From positions 1 to 61,822 of the forward strand of contig JAOBWF010000325.1 in NCBI GenBank assembly GCA_025463215.1: a DNA stretch of 61,822 nucleotides, read 5' to 3'. The stretch's first letter is position 1. Each line of letters opens with the position of its first letter. A program made the translations under genes and the position numbers. Positions 43,681-51,328 of this stretch are shown piece after piece. Below the pieces are notes generated by a model that worked only from the letters and a program-made list of their open reading frames with translations, did not search any database and was not told where the DNA came from. This stretch comes from Acidobacteriota bacterium. Lineage in GTDB: Bacteria; Acidobacteriota; Vicinamibacteria; Vicinamibacterales; CAVVIG01.

Positions 43681-44664
43681 TCAGGCCGCGGAAGGCTCGG
43701 CCGGACGCATCCGCCGCAGCCGGTCGCCGATTTTCAGCGACCCGGTGAACAGCGATCCGACGGGAATGAAGCCCAGGACGTGGTGACGCGCGACCGCGGC
43801 GAGTCCGGCCGACGCGATGCAGCCGCAGTTGGCGCAATCGGGCGCGCCGCCGAACTGGCACGGCGTGATCTTGGTCGTCAGGTCCGCCGAAATCGTCGTC
43901 GTGGTCCGTGCGAAGACGCACTCATCAGGTGAGGACGGTGGATGCGCGTACGCGTCGATCAGCCCCTTCGGCATCGTCAGCTTCGGATAGCGCTGCCGCA
44001 GCGCGAGCAGATCGGCAATGACCTTCTCGCGATCCGCCGGCAGCAGCCGCTCGTCCGACACTTCGCCGAGCTGCGGCGTATAAAGGCTGATCCAGATCTT
44101 TTCGACCGGCTTCCGCGCCGACCAGACCTGCAGGAACTCCTCGATGTAGCCTTGACGGTTCACCTGCTGGCGCGTGACGGTGCAGTGGACGGTGATCGAG
44201 TGCCCCTCGATGTGCTTGAGGATGCGATCGTAAGTCGCCGGCGTGCGGCGGACGTCGTGCTCCGGCTGCAGGCCGTCGATCGAGACGACGATCGAGAGCC
44301 GCGGGATGCCGCGAAGCGCCGCCGGGATCTCGCGCACGGCGCTGGTCACCAGCTGTACGTGGATGCCGCGCTTCGAGAGCAGCGGGATGATCGTCGTCAG
44401 CTCGCGATGCCGCACCAGCGGTTCGCCGCCGACGATGGAGACGTGCAGTGGGCGATGACGATCGACGAGCGCCATCACGCCGTCGATCAGTTCCTCACCT
44501 TTGAAATCGCGAACCTGCCGAAGCGTCAGATCGCCGCCGAGATGATCGTCGCCGTAGGCGTAGCAGCCGGGACACCGGAGCGGACACTCGCGTGTGATTT
44601 CGATCGAAAGGGCGGGAACGTAACCCGTGAGGATGCGACCCCAGGCAGGAATAATCCATTCCAT
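43681..44664 (-). CDS. Radical SAM protein
   Basis: Enzyme of 327 residues with the cluster motif CPLRCPGC (about residues 28-35) and a typical TIM-barrel path (VSIVGGEPLVRHREL, VVSIDGLQPEHDVR). Four late cysteines (PCQFGGAPDCANCGC) may bind a second cluster. The product is not known; the pair of such genes in a row suggests two steps of one modification. TATAGT lies 6 bases before the ATG. Confidence 0.87.
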   Translation of the reverse strand: MEWIIPAWGRILTGYVPALSIEITRECPLRCPGCYAYGDDHLGGDLTLRQVRDFKGEELIDGVMALVDRHRPLHVSIVGGEPLVRHRELTTIIPLLSKRGIHVQLVTSAVREIPAALRGIPRLSIVVSIDGLQPEHDVRRTPATYDRILKHIEGHSITVHCTVTRQQVNRQGYIEEFLQVWSARKPVEKIWISLYTPQLGEVSDERLLPADREKVIADLLALRQRYPKLTMPKGLIDAYAHPPSSPDECVFARTTTTISADLTTKITPCQFGGAPDCANCGCIASAGLAAVARHHVLGFIPVGSLFTGSLKIGDRLRRMRPAEPSAA

Positions 44665-44670
44665 GTCTCA

Positions 44671-44676
44671 ACTATA
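44671..44676 (-). promoter_or_regulatory. -10 box TATAGT of the radical SAM pair
   Basis: TATAGT, 6 bases, then ATG at 44664. Leaderless-type spacing. Confidence 0.45.
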
Positions 44677-44715
44677 GCAGCGGTCTGGTAGCATTCCAGC
44701 CGAGGTGGATGCGCG

Positions 44716-45288
44716 ATGAAACGACGCACGCTCTTGCAGCTGATTGCCGCGGCGCCGATGGCCGTACCATTTCGCGACGTTCTGTTGTTCGCGCAGCCGC
44801 GAGACCTGACACCAGCCGCCATTGCTGCGCTCCATGACATCGCGCCGACGGTGCTGCCGGCGATGCGTGGCGACAGCGTGCGCGCCGTGACGGACAAATT
44901 TGTCGCGTGGGTGCGCGGATATCGTGAAGGCATCGCGCTCGCGCACGGCTACGGTCATCCGCGCCTGCAGAAATCGGGGCCGTCGCCCGCGCCTGCGTAT
45001 GTCGCGCAGCTCGCCGCGCTCGAGGGTGAGGCCAGGGCCCGCGGCGCGGCGTGGTCTGCGCTCGACCTCGAGACGCGACGGACGCTGCTGGATGCGTCGT
45101 TCGCAACAGCCGGAGTGCGCGCGCTGCCGCCGCGACCCGTCGGCCAGCACGTCATCGCCGATCTGATGGCGTTCTATTTCCGCAGCAGCGAAGCGAACGA
45201 CGATTGCTATCACGCCCTGATCAACCGCGAAGTGTGCCGCCCGATCGCGATCACGACGAAACGGCCGGAGGCACTCACGAAGATGTAA
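44716..45288 (+). CDS. Gluconate 2-dehydrogenase subunit 3-like protein
   Basis: Protein of 190 residues with a short exported leader (MKRRTLLQLIAAAPMAV, Tat-like) and the helical body of the small subunit of flavin-containing gluconate and similar dehydrogenases (LTPAAIAALHDIAPTVLPAM). It would guide or anchor the GMC oxidoreductase encoded next. GAGGTGG lies upstream of the ATG. A hairpin element separates the two genes. Confidence 0.8.
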   Translation: MKRRTLLQLIAAAPMAVPFRDVLLFAQPRDLTPAAIAALHDIAPTVLPAMRGDSVRAVTDKFVAWVRGYREGIALAHGYGHPRLQKSGPSPAPAYVAQLAALEGEARARGAAWSALDLETRRTLLDASFATAGVRALPPRPVGQHVIADLMAFYFRSSEANDDCYHALINREVCRPIAITTKRPEALTKM

Positions 45289-45349
45289 CCGCCGAGACCG
45301 CTGAGACCGCAACGAAGGTGTGCTCTGCGGTCTTCGCGTGCTCCGCGGT
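45288..45349. repeat. Hairpin element (62 bases) between two genes
   Basis: Left arm ACCGCCGAG, ACCGCTGAG; right arm CTCTGCGGT, then CTCCGCGGT (45341-45349). The clearest copy of the family, lying between the subunit-3 gene and the GMC oxidoreductase gene. It could work as an intra-operon stabiliser or attenuator. Confidence 0.8.
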
Positions 45350-45363
45350 AATACAACACCAAT

Positions 45364-46944
45364 ATGGCTGTTCACGAAAGCGACATCTGCATTATCGGCG
45401 GCGGCATCACATCCGCGATGCTCGCCGAGCGATTGTCCGAGCTTCGCCCAGGCGTCCGGATCGCCGTCGTCGAAGCGGGACGCTCGATCTTCGACGCGCA
45501 GAACCGCGGCCGCTACCGCCAGCGGGCGATCGACTACGGCGAGCACCCCTGGCCGGGCGACTACATCGAGGATCAGCAGGGCACCGGCAACATCTCGATG
45601 ACGATGGCCGTCGGCGGCCTGGCGCTGCATTGGGGCGGCGCATGCAACCGCTTCTCCGAGGAAGATCTGCGTCTGAAGTCAATGTTCGGTCTCGCGACCG
45701 ACTGGCCGCTCGAGTGGCAGGAGCTCGAGCGCTATTACTGTGAAGCGGAGCGGCGCCTGAACGTCAGCGGCGAGCCGAGCCCGCATCCGGAAGATCGGCG
45801 CACCGAACCGTATCCGCAAGGGCCGATTCCGCTCTCCTACAACCTGCAGACGCTGAAGTCGTGGGCCGAGCAGAGCGGCATTCCCTTTTCACCGCTGCCG
45901 ATGGCGCGCAACCTGACGCCGTTCGGTGGCCGCGGCGGCTGCTGCGTCTACGACACATGCGGTGAGGTCTGTCCGTCGGGGGCGCGCTACTCGCCGGACT
46001 TCACCTTCAAGCAGCTGATCACGCCGAAGAGGATCGTGCTGCACGATCAGACGCTCGTCCGCCGGCTGGTCGTCGACGATACGCGTGGCACGATCGTCGC
46101 CGCACAGGCGGTGCATCCGGATCGGCCGAACGATGCAATCGAGTTCCGAGCCAAAACGTTCGTGATTGCGTCCGGCTACTGCTGGAGCTCGCACCTGCTG
46201 TTGCTGTCCGCGAGCACGCGGTTTCCGAACGGGCTCGCCAATCGGTCGGGGCTGGTCGGGCGCTACATGAACGGGCACCGGTTCATCCAGGCGACCGCGA
46301 ACATCGATGACCAGACCTTCCCCGGCCAGAACATGACGCACAGCCTGATCTCGCGGCAGTACTTTCGCTGCGCGACCGACAGGCCGTTTGTCCGGCACGA
46401 CACCCGCGTCTGGGAGAGCTCCGCCGGACGAGATCCGCGGCTGCGCGCCGCCGACGGCAGGCTGCTGCTCGGCGACGAGCTGATGGCCGATTGGCGCGCA
46501 AGGACGAAGGGCAGTTCGGTGCGCCTGCGCGCGTACGTCGACGTCCATCCGTCAGCGGACAGCCGGCTGACGCTCGATCCGGCGAAGAAGAATCGCTACG
46601 GCGATCCAATGCCGAAGATCGAACACCACGTCGAAGCTGCGACGTTATCGAGAGAAGCCGCGACGAAAGCGCACGTGCTCGACGTTTTCACCACCCTCGC
46701 GAGGGCCAGCAACGGCCGCATCGTCAACACCAGCGAAGGGGACTACCTCGATCATCCGGGCGGCGGCTGCCGCATGGGCGGCGACCCGGCGACCAGCGTC
46801 TGCGACAGCTTCGGCCGCACACACGACCACGAGAACCTGTTCGTGGTCGGCGCGCCGACCACGCCGACCGGCGGCTGCACAAATGGAACGCTCACGTTCG
46901 TGGCGCTCACGCTTCGCTCCGCTCAGGAGATCGCGAGGGGGTGA
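45364..46944 (+). CDS. GMC-family FAD oxidoreductase
   Basis: Flavoenzyme of 526 residues, partner of the subunit-3-like protein. FAD binding: CIIGGGITSAMLAERL at the N-terminus; substrate side: C-terminal GGGCRMGGDPATSVCDSFGRTH. It has an unusual Cys cluster, GGCCVYDTCGEVCPSG (about residues 195-210), which could hold an iron-sulfur cluster or a disulfide. It probably oxidises a sugar or alcohol and sends electrons to a periplasmic cytochrome. Confidence 0.85.
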   Translation: MAVHESDICIIGGGITSAMLAERLSELRPGVRIAVVEAGRSIFDAQNRGRYRQRAIDYGEHPWPGDYIEDQQGTGNISMTMAVGGLALHWGGACNRFSEEDLRLKSMFGLATDWPLEWQELERYYCEAERRLNVSGEPSPHPEDRRTEPYPQGPIPLSYNLQTLKSWAEQSGIPFSPLPMARNLTPFGGRGGCCVYDTCGEVCPSGARYSPDFTFKQLITPKRIVLHDQTLVRRLVVDDTRGTIVAAQAVHPDRPNDAIEFRAKTFVIASGYCWSSHLLLLSASTRFPNGLANRSGLVGRYMNGHRFIQATANIDDQTFPGQNMTHSLISRQYFRCATDRPFVRHDTRVWESSAGRDPRLRAADGRLLLGDELMADWRARTKGSSVRLRAYVDVHPSADSRLTLDPAKKNRYGDPMPKIEHHVEAATLSREAATKAHVLDVFTTLARASNGRIVNTSEGDYLDHPGGGCRMGGDPATSVCDSFGRTHDHENLFVVGAPTTPTGGCTNGTLTFVALTLRSAQEIARG

Positions 46945-46946
46945 CG

Positions 46947-47003
46947 GAATTGCTGATTGCAAATTGCCAATTGCAAATTTATTTAGCAATTAGCAATTTG
47001 CAA
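46947..47003. repeat. 7-base repeat array, AATTGCA, inverted
   Basis: Units GATTGCA, AATTGCC, AATTGCA, then AGCAATT, AGCAATT on the other side of a short A+T spacer. It fills the gap between two convergent genes and can fold as a long hairpin; a bidirectional terminator is possible. Confidence 0.85.
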
Positions 47004-47014
47004 TGATCGCGGTT

Positions 47015-48187
47015 CTACTTGGCTGCGGTGAACATGATTTCGACCGCCGCATCAGCGCCCATCAGCCCGGCGCCGACTGTCGCTCTCGCCGGGAAGTCCT
47101 TGCCGAACGCTTCGCGATACGCCGTGTTCATGTCGTTGAACTTGGTCAGGTCCGGCAGGTAGACGACGCCGTCGACGACGTCCTTCCAGTCGAAGCCGGC
47201 GCCCTTCAGCGTCCGACCGATGCGCGCCATCGCCTCGGCGGCCTGCGCCTTGACATCGCCTTTGTTATCCGCGGTGTTGCCGAGCACGCCCGATACATAG
47301 AGGCGGTTGCCGGCGCGGATGGCCGCGCTCAGGTTGGGGTTCCTCGCGCCCGCGGTGCCATCGGCATTCGGCGTGGTGAGCGCCGTGCGGTTCGACGATT
47401 TCACCGCGACCATCGTGATCTCGACGCTGTAGTCGGGGGACGTGAGAAGGGCCTTGACGGTGGCGCGCGCCGGGGGGTCGCTCGGGAAATAGGTCTGGTA
47501 GACCTTGTTCATGTCCTGGAACGCCGCCTGATCGGAAATGTAGATGCGCGAGGCCACGACGTCGCCGTAGTTGAACCCGGCGGCCTTCAGCACCGCGGCG
47601 CCGTTGTCGAGGACCGCCTTGGTCTGCGCGGTCATGTCGCCTTTGATCGGCGTGTTGTCCTTGCCGTTGCGCGCGATCAGCCCCGAGAGGAACAGCGTGT
47701 TGCCGCTCTTGATGGCGTAGCTGTACGGGTTCGGCGATCCGGCCCACTCGCTCGGGTTGACGACGACGCGCTCGCCGCCGTCGGCGACGGCGACCACCGC
47801 GATCTCGACCAGCCCCTGGTTGAGCAGCGGCACCATCACCGTCGTCCGCGCCGGCGGATCCTTGGTGAAGTAGCCGCGGTAAATCTCGTTCATTCCGGCG
47901 AAGTCCGACTGGTTCTTCAAGTAGACGGTGACGCTCGCCGCGTTGGCGAGGCTGGAGCCCGCGGTCTTGAGCGTGGCGCTGATCGTGTCCAGCACCTGCT
48001 TGGTCTGCGCTTTGACGTCGCCGGTGCTGCCGAGCGTGCCGGAGACGTAGATCAGACCGTCGGCTTTGACCGCGGCGCTGAACGGCATCGCCGGGTTGGC
48101 ACCGGGGAAGACTTGCTTCGAGGAGGACTGGGCAAAGGTCATGGACACCGCCGCAAGGGAAAGGGCGAGGATGGCAAACAGGCGCAT
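47015..48187 (-). CDS. Secreted protein with three tandem RidA domains
   Basis: Protein of 390 residues with a signal peptide (about 1-20) followed by three RidA/YjgF domains of about 120 residues. Each domain keeps the conserved Arg in the block (D-P/F-P-A-R-x-T-V): PPARTTV, PPARATV and FPARATV. Normal RidA is a single cytoplasmic domain that forms a trimer and deaminates enamines; here the trimer seems to be one exported chain. AAGGAG lies before the ATG at 48187. The periplasmic role is unknown. Confidence 0.85.
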   Translation of the reverse strand: MRLFAILALSLAAVSMTFAQSSSKQVFPGANPAMPFSAAVKADGLIYVSGTLGSTGDVKAQTKQVLDTISATLKTAGSSLANAASVTVYLKNQSDFAGMNEIYRGYFTKDPPARTTVMVPLLNQGLVEIAVVAVADGGERVVVNPSEWAGSPNPYSYAIKSGNTLFLSGLIARNGKDNTPIKGDMTAQTKAVLDNGAAVLKAAGFNYGDVVASRIYISDQAAFQDMNKVYQTYFPSDPPARATVKALLTSPDYSVEITMVAVKSSNRTALTTPNADGTAGARNPNLSAAIRAGNRLYVSGVLGNTADNKGDVKAQAAEAMARIGRTLKGAGFDWKDVVDGVVYLPDLTKFNDMNTAYREAFGKDFPARATVGAGLMGADAAVEIMFTAAK

Positions 48188-48213
48188 GGATGGCTCCTTC
48201 AGAAGGCGCCATT

Positions 48214-48594
48214 CTATCCGACGAGGCGCACCTTTACCGCCAGGGTCCAGTCGAATTCGGCGAGGCGATCGCGCCCCAGCCGCTCGACCTCGCGGCGGGC
48301 GGCCGCGGCGTCGTCGAGCAGCGCCTGGACGTCGACGCGCTGACAGACCGGCGCGAACGGCCGGAGATAGTTCGGTCCACGCGTCAGCATGTAGATCGTG
48401 CCGTGGTGATTCAACTTGCGGAGGTGATGGAACGCGACGCCGATCTGAAGGATGCCCTGATACAGATAGCGGATGTCGCGCTGTTCCGCGCGCCACAGCA
48501 GTTCGAGGGTCTCGTGCTGCTTGAAGTACTCGCCGCGGTTGAATTGGGCGATGCCCTCGAGCAGCGCGGACGGAGGCGATTCAGCGCACGACAT
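48214..48594 (-). CDS. DUF309 protein
   Basis: Helical protein of 126 residues with the DUF309 signature (IAQFNRGEYFKQHETLELLWRA, then YLYQGILQIGVAFHHLRK), probably metal binding through the conserved His and Glu. The function of the family is not known. It is divergent from the SET gene, with -10 boxes of both genes overlapping. Confidence 0.85.
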   Translation of the reverse strand: MSCAESPPSALLEGIAQFNRGEYFKQHETLELLWRAEQRDIRYLYQGILQIGVAFHHLRKLNHHGTIYMLTRGPNYLRPFAPVCQRVDVQALLDDAAAARREVERLGRDRLAEFDWTLAVKVRLVG

Positions 48595-48598
48595 GAGG

Positions 48599-48606
48599 TA
48601 ATGTTA
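48599..48606. promoter_or_regulatory. Overlapping divergent -10 boxes (DUF309 / SET)
   Basis: TAACAT (minus, 48606-48601) lies 6 bases before the DUF309 ATG. TAATGT (plus, 48599-48604) lies 8 bases before the ATG at 48613. The plus-strand ATG at 48601 sits inside it. Confidence 0.4.
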
Positions 48607-49005
48607 AAGACAATGATCGAAAAGCGGCGATCGAAGATTCAGGGCTGGGGCGTCTACGCGACGCAGGCGATCAACAAGAACACGCGGATCATCGACTACG
48701 CGGGCGAGAAGATCTCCAACCAGGAGAGCCTCAAGCGCGAGCAGCGCTACATCAAGAACGGCCATATCTGGTGCTTCAAGCTGACCAACCGGACGGTGAT
48801 TGACGCCGGTGTCGGCGGCAACGACGCCCGGTTCATCAACCACGCGTGCAGGCCGAACTGCTACATCCACATCTACGGCGGCACGATCTGGATCCGCGCC
48901 GCGCGCCGGATTCGCAAGGGTGAAGAGCTGACCTATCACTACAACACCGACGGCGAAGGGCTGATCAAGTGCCGCTGCCGTCCCGGGTGTCAGCACCTGA
49001 TTTGA
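48601..49005 (+). CDS. SET-domain protein-lysine methyltransferase
   Basis: Small SET protein of 134 residues (or 130 from the ATG at 48613). SET motifs present: KIQGWGVYA at the N-terminus, FINHACRPNC, and GEELTYHYN, followed by a Cys-rich post-SET-like tail (CRCRPGC). It would transfer methyl groups to a lysine; bacterial SET proteins of this size have varied or unknown targets. It overlaps the next gene. Confidence 0.85.
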   Translation: MLKTMIEKRRSKIQGWGVYATQAINKNTRIIDYAGEKISNQESLKREQRYIKNGHIWCFKLTNRTVIDAGVGGNDARFINHACRPNCYIHIYGGTIWIRAARRIRKGEELTYHYNTDGEGLIKCRCRPGCQHLI

Positions 49006-49655
49006 TTCCGCAGCACGTCTTTTACCTGCACGGCTTTGCCTCGTCGCCGCAGTCGACGAAGGTCGGCTACTTCCGCGACCATCTGCGGCAGCACGGCATC
49101 GACGTGCAGTGCCCCGACTTCAACCAGCCGGACTTCTCGACGCTGACGATCACGCGGATGCTCGATCAGCTCGGGGCGGATCTGGCACGCCTGGACGGCG
49201 AGCCTGCGACACTGTTCGGATCGAGTCTGGGCGGCACCCTCGCGGTTCTGGCGGCCGATCGCTTTGGCGCGCAGATCGATCGGCTGGTGCTGATGGCGCC
49301 CGCCGTGATGTTCGCCAAACCGGGACACCATCTGCTGCCGCCGGAAAAAGTGGAGGAGTGGCGCCGCCGCGGCACACTGCCAGTCTTTCACCACGCCGAC
49401 CAGGCGGAGCGCGATCTGCGGTTCGCATTCTACGAGGACAGCCTCCGCTACGACGCCTTCCATGCCGCCGTTCGCCAGCCGACGATCATCTTCCAGGGCC
49501 TGCACGACGCGTCGGTCGATTACCGCACCGTCGAGGCGTTCGCCAAGACGCGTGGCAACGTCACGTTGTCGCTGCTGGACGATGACCATCAACTGATCGC
49601 CAGCCTGCCGCGCATGTGGACCGACGTCCGCGCCTTTCTCGGGCTCGACGAGTGA
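48969..49655 (+). CDS. YqiA/YcfP-like alpha/beta-hydrolase
   Basis: Esterase-like protein of 228 residues. The nucleophile is the Ser in FGSSLGGTLA (about residue 85); the Asp in GLHDASVDY and the His in DDDHQLIA complete the triad. The start is a GTG overlapping the SET gene by 37 bases; a GTG at 48987 is also possible. It is probably a short-acyl esterase of unknown substrate. Its stop overlaps the following gene as GTGA. Confidence 0.87.
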   Translation: MPLPSRVSAPDLIPQHVFYLHGFASSPQSTKVGYFRDHLRQHGIDVQCPDFNQPDFSTLTITRMLDQLGADLARLDGEPATLFGSSLGGTLAVLAADRFGAQIDRLVLMAPAVMFAKPGHHLLPPEKVEEWRRRGTLPVFHHADQAERDLRFAFYEDSLRYDAFHAAVRQPTIIFQGLHDASVDYRTVEAFAKTRGNVTLSLLDDDHQLIASLPRMWTDVRAFLGLDE

Positions 49656-51268
49656 CCGCGGCTCGCGCGCTCACCGCCACCGTCGCGATTGCGATCGCCA
49701 TCCCGATCGGGTTCGGCGTTCAGGGTATGCCGTTCAGGGTCCGTTCCGGGTTCGTGGTTCACGCGTCGGCGGTGGCGCTTCAGAACGGCGAGCCGCGAAC
49801 GGAGAACGTCGAACGCCGCGTGCTCCGTGTCGGCGTACTGAAACCGGGCGGCGGCTATGCCGTCTCCGACATGCCGATCGAGACCTACGTCGCGCGCGTG
49901 CTGGCAGGGGAGGCGGTGCGCGAGAGTGAGCCCGCCGCGCTCGACGCGCTCGCGATCACGATCCGGACGTTCGCTCTCGCGAACGGCGGCCGTCACCGCG
50001 CCGACGGGTTCGATCTCTGCGATCAGACGCACTGCCAGGTGCTGCGCGCCGCCGTCGCGGCGACGGAGCGCGCCGCGCAGGCGACCAGGGGACGGTTGCT
50101 GCTGCGCAATGGCGCGCCGGCATCCGTCTACTACTCGGCGTCGTGCGGCGGCCGGACGCAGCGGCCGTCCGATGTCTGGCCGGGCGCCGAGGATCCATCC
50201 TATCTGCCGTCGAAAGACGATGACGCCTGCCATGGTGCGCCGGCGTGGACGGCGGAACTGCACGACGCCGATCTGCAGCGCGCGCTGAAGGCGTCAGGGT
50301 TCCGCGGCGAGCTGCGCGGCATGACGATCGCGTCGCGCAACGCCTCCGGCCGCGTCGCGCGGCTGCGGCTCGACGGCCTCAGGCCGGATCAGATCTCGGG
50401 GCAGGACTTTCGCGTCGCCATCGGCCGGACGCTCGGCTGGCAGCACGTCAAGAGCACCGCGTTCGAGCTGCGCCGAACAGAGGCGGCGTACCGGTTCACC
50501 GGCCACGGCTCGGGCCACGGCGTCGGCATGTGCGTCATCGGCTCGGCCCGCCTCGCCGAGCGCGGCGTCAGCGCGGCCGAGATCCTCGCGCGCTATTTTC
50601 CTGGACTCGAGATCTCCGGCGGCGAGCCCGCCCTGACCGCCGCCGCACCTCGCACGACCGCACCTCGCACCAACGCACCCACCCCGGCGGCACCTCGCAC
50701 CGCCGCACCGCGCACCTCTGCCGACCCCGAAGTCCTCGTCGCACTGCCGGACGACGACGAGGGGGAGCGGGAGGCGATCGTCAGGCAGACGCTGAAGGCG
50801 CGCGACGAGCTGGCGCGTGCGCTCGGGGTGGCGGCGCCGCGCGTGACGCTGCGCTTTCATCCGACCACGGACGACTACGAGCGCGTCACCGGTCAGGCGT
50901 GGTTCACGTCCGGCGCGGTGGTAAACCGCGAACTGCACCTGCTGCCGCTCGCGGTGTTGCGCGATCGCGGCGTCCTCGAACGGACGATCCGCCACGAGCT
51001 GGTGCACGTGATGGCCGATGCCGCGCTCGGGACGCGGCCGGTGTGGGTCCGCGAAGGCGCGGCGATCTATTTCGCCGGCGAGCAGATGATCCCCGGCGAG
51101 CCGCCGCAGCGGCCGGCCTTCAAACCCGAAGCGCGCGCGTCGTGCCCGTCCGACAACGAGCTGCTGCGCCCGGTGTCCGTCGGCGCCCTGAGCAACGCGT
51201 ACGCCCGCGCGCGCGCCTGCTTCGCGAAACAGATGCAGGCGGGCCGAACCTGGCGGGACGTCCGCTGA
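49652..51268 (+). CDS. SpoIID/LytB-domain protein fused to a zinc metallopeptidase-like domain
   Basis: Exported protein of 538 residues from a GTG that overlaps the esterase stop (GTGA). A signal segment (about 1-20) leads to a SpoIID domain (about 55-340; PIETYVARVLAGE, YYSASCGGRTQ, GHGSGHGVGMC), which in Firmicutes cuts glycan strands of peptidoglycan. A linker (APRTTAPRTNAP type), made of a 7-base repeat array, then joins a second domain with RHELVHVMAD, the HExxH zinc site of a metallopeptidase. The fusion suggests a cell-wall enzyme with two activities. Confidence 0.82.
   Translation: MTAARALTATVAIAIAIPIGFGVQGMPFRVRSGFVVHASAVALQNGEPRTENVERRVLRVGVLKPGGGYAVSDMPIETYVARVLAGEAVRESEPAALDALAITIRTFALANGGRHRADGFDLCDQTHCQVLRAAVAATERAAQATRGRLLLRNGAPASVYYSASCGGRTQRPSDVWPGAEDPSYLPSKDDDACHGAPAWTAELHDADLQRALKASGFRGELRGMTIASRNASGRVARLRLDGLRPDQISGQDFRVAIGRTLGWQHVKSTAFELRRTEAAYRFTGHGSGHGVGMCVIGSARLAERGVSAAEILARYFPGLEISGGEPALTAAAPRTTAPRTNAPTPAAPRTAAPRTSADPEVLVALPDDDEGEREAIVRQTLKARDELARALGVAAPRVTLRFHPTTDDYERVTGQAWFTSGAVVNRELHLLPLAVLRDRGVLERTIRHELVHVMADAALGTRPVWVREGAAIYFAGEQMIPGEPPQRPAFKPEARASCPSDNELLRPVSVGALSNAYARARACFAKQMQAGRTWRDVR
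50644..50718 (+). repeat. 7/8-base repeat array, GCACCTC type, encoding a linker
   Basis: GCACCTC, GCACGACC, GCACCTC, GCACCAAC and similar units encode the AP-R-T linker between the SpoIID and peptidase domains. The unit is the inverse of the GTGCGAG/GCGAGGTGC array at 56498. Confidence 0.75.
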
Positions 51269-51328
51269 CGTGTGTTCTACACCGGCGGCGTGCAGGGCTT
51301 CAGGCTGCCCGGCCTGGCGGACCGGCCG

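Noticed and set aside
46947-47003. Attachment site (att)
   Set aside because: A+T-rich and palindromic, but it is built of 7-base units like the other arrays and no integrase or direct target copy is near.
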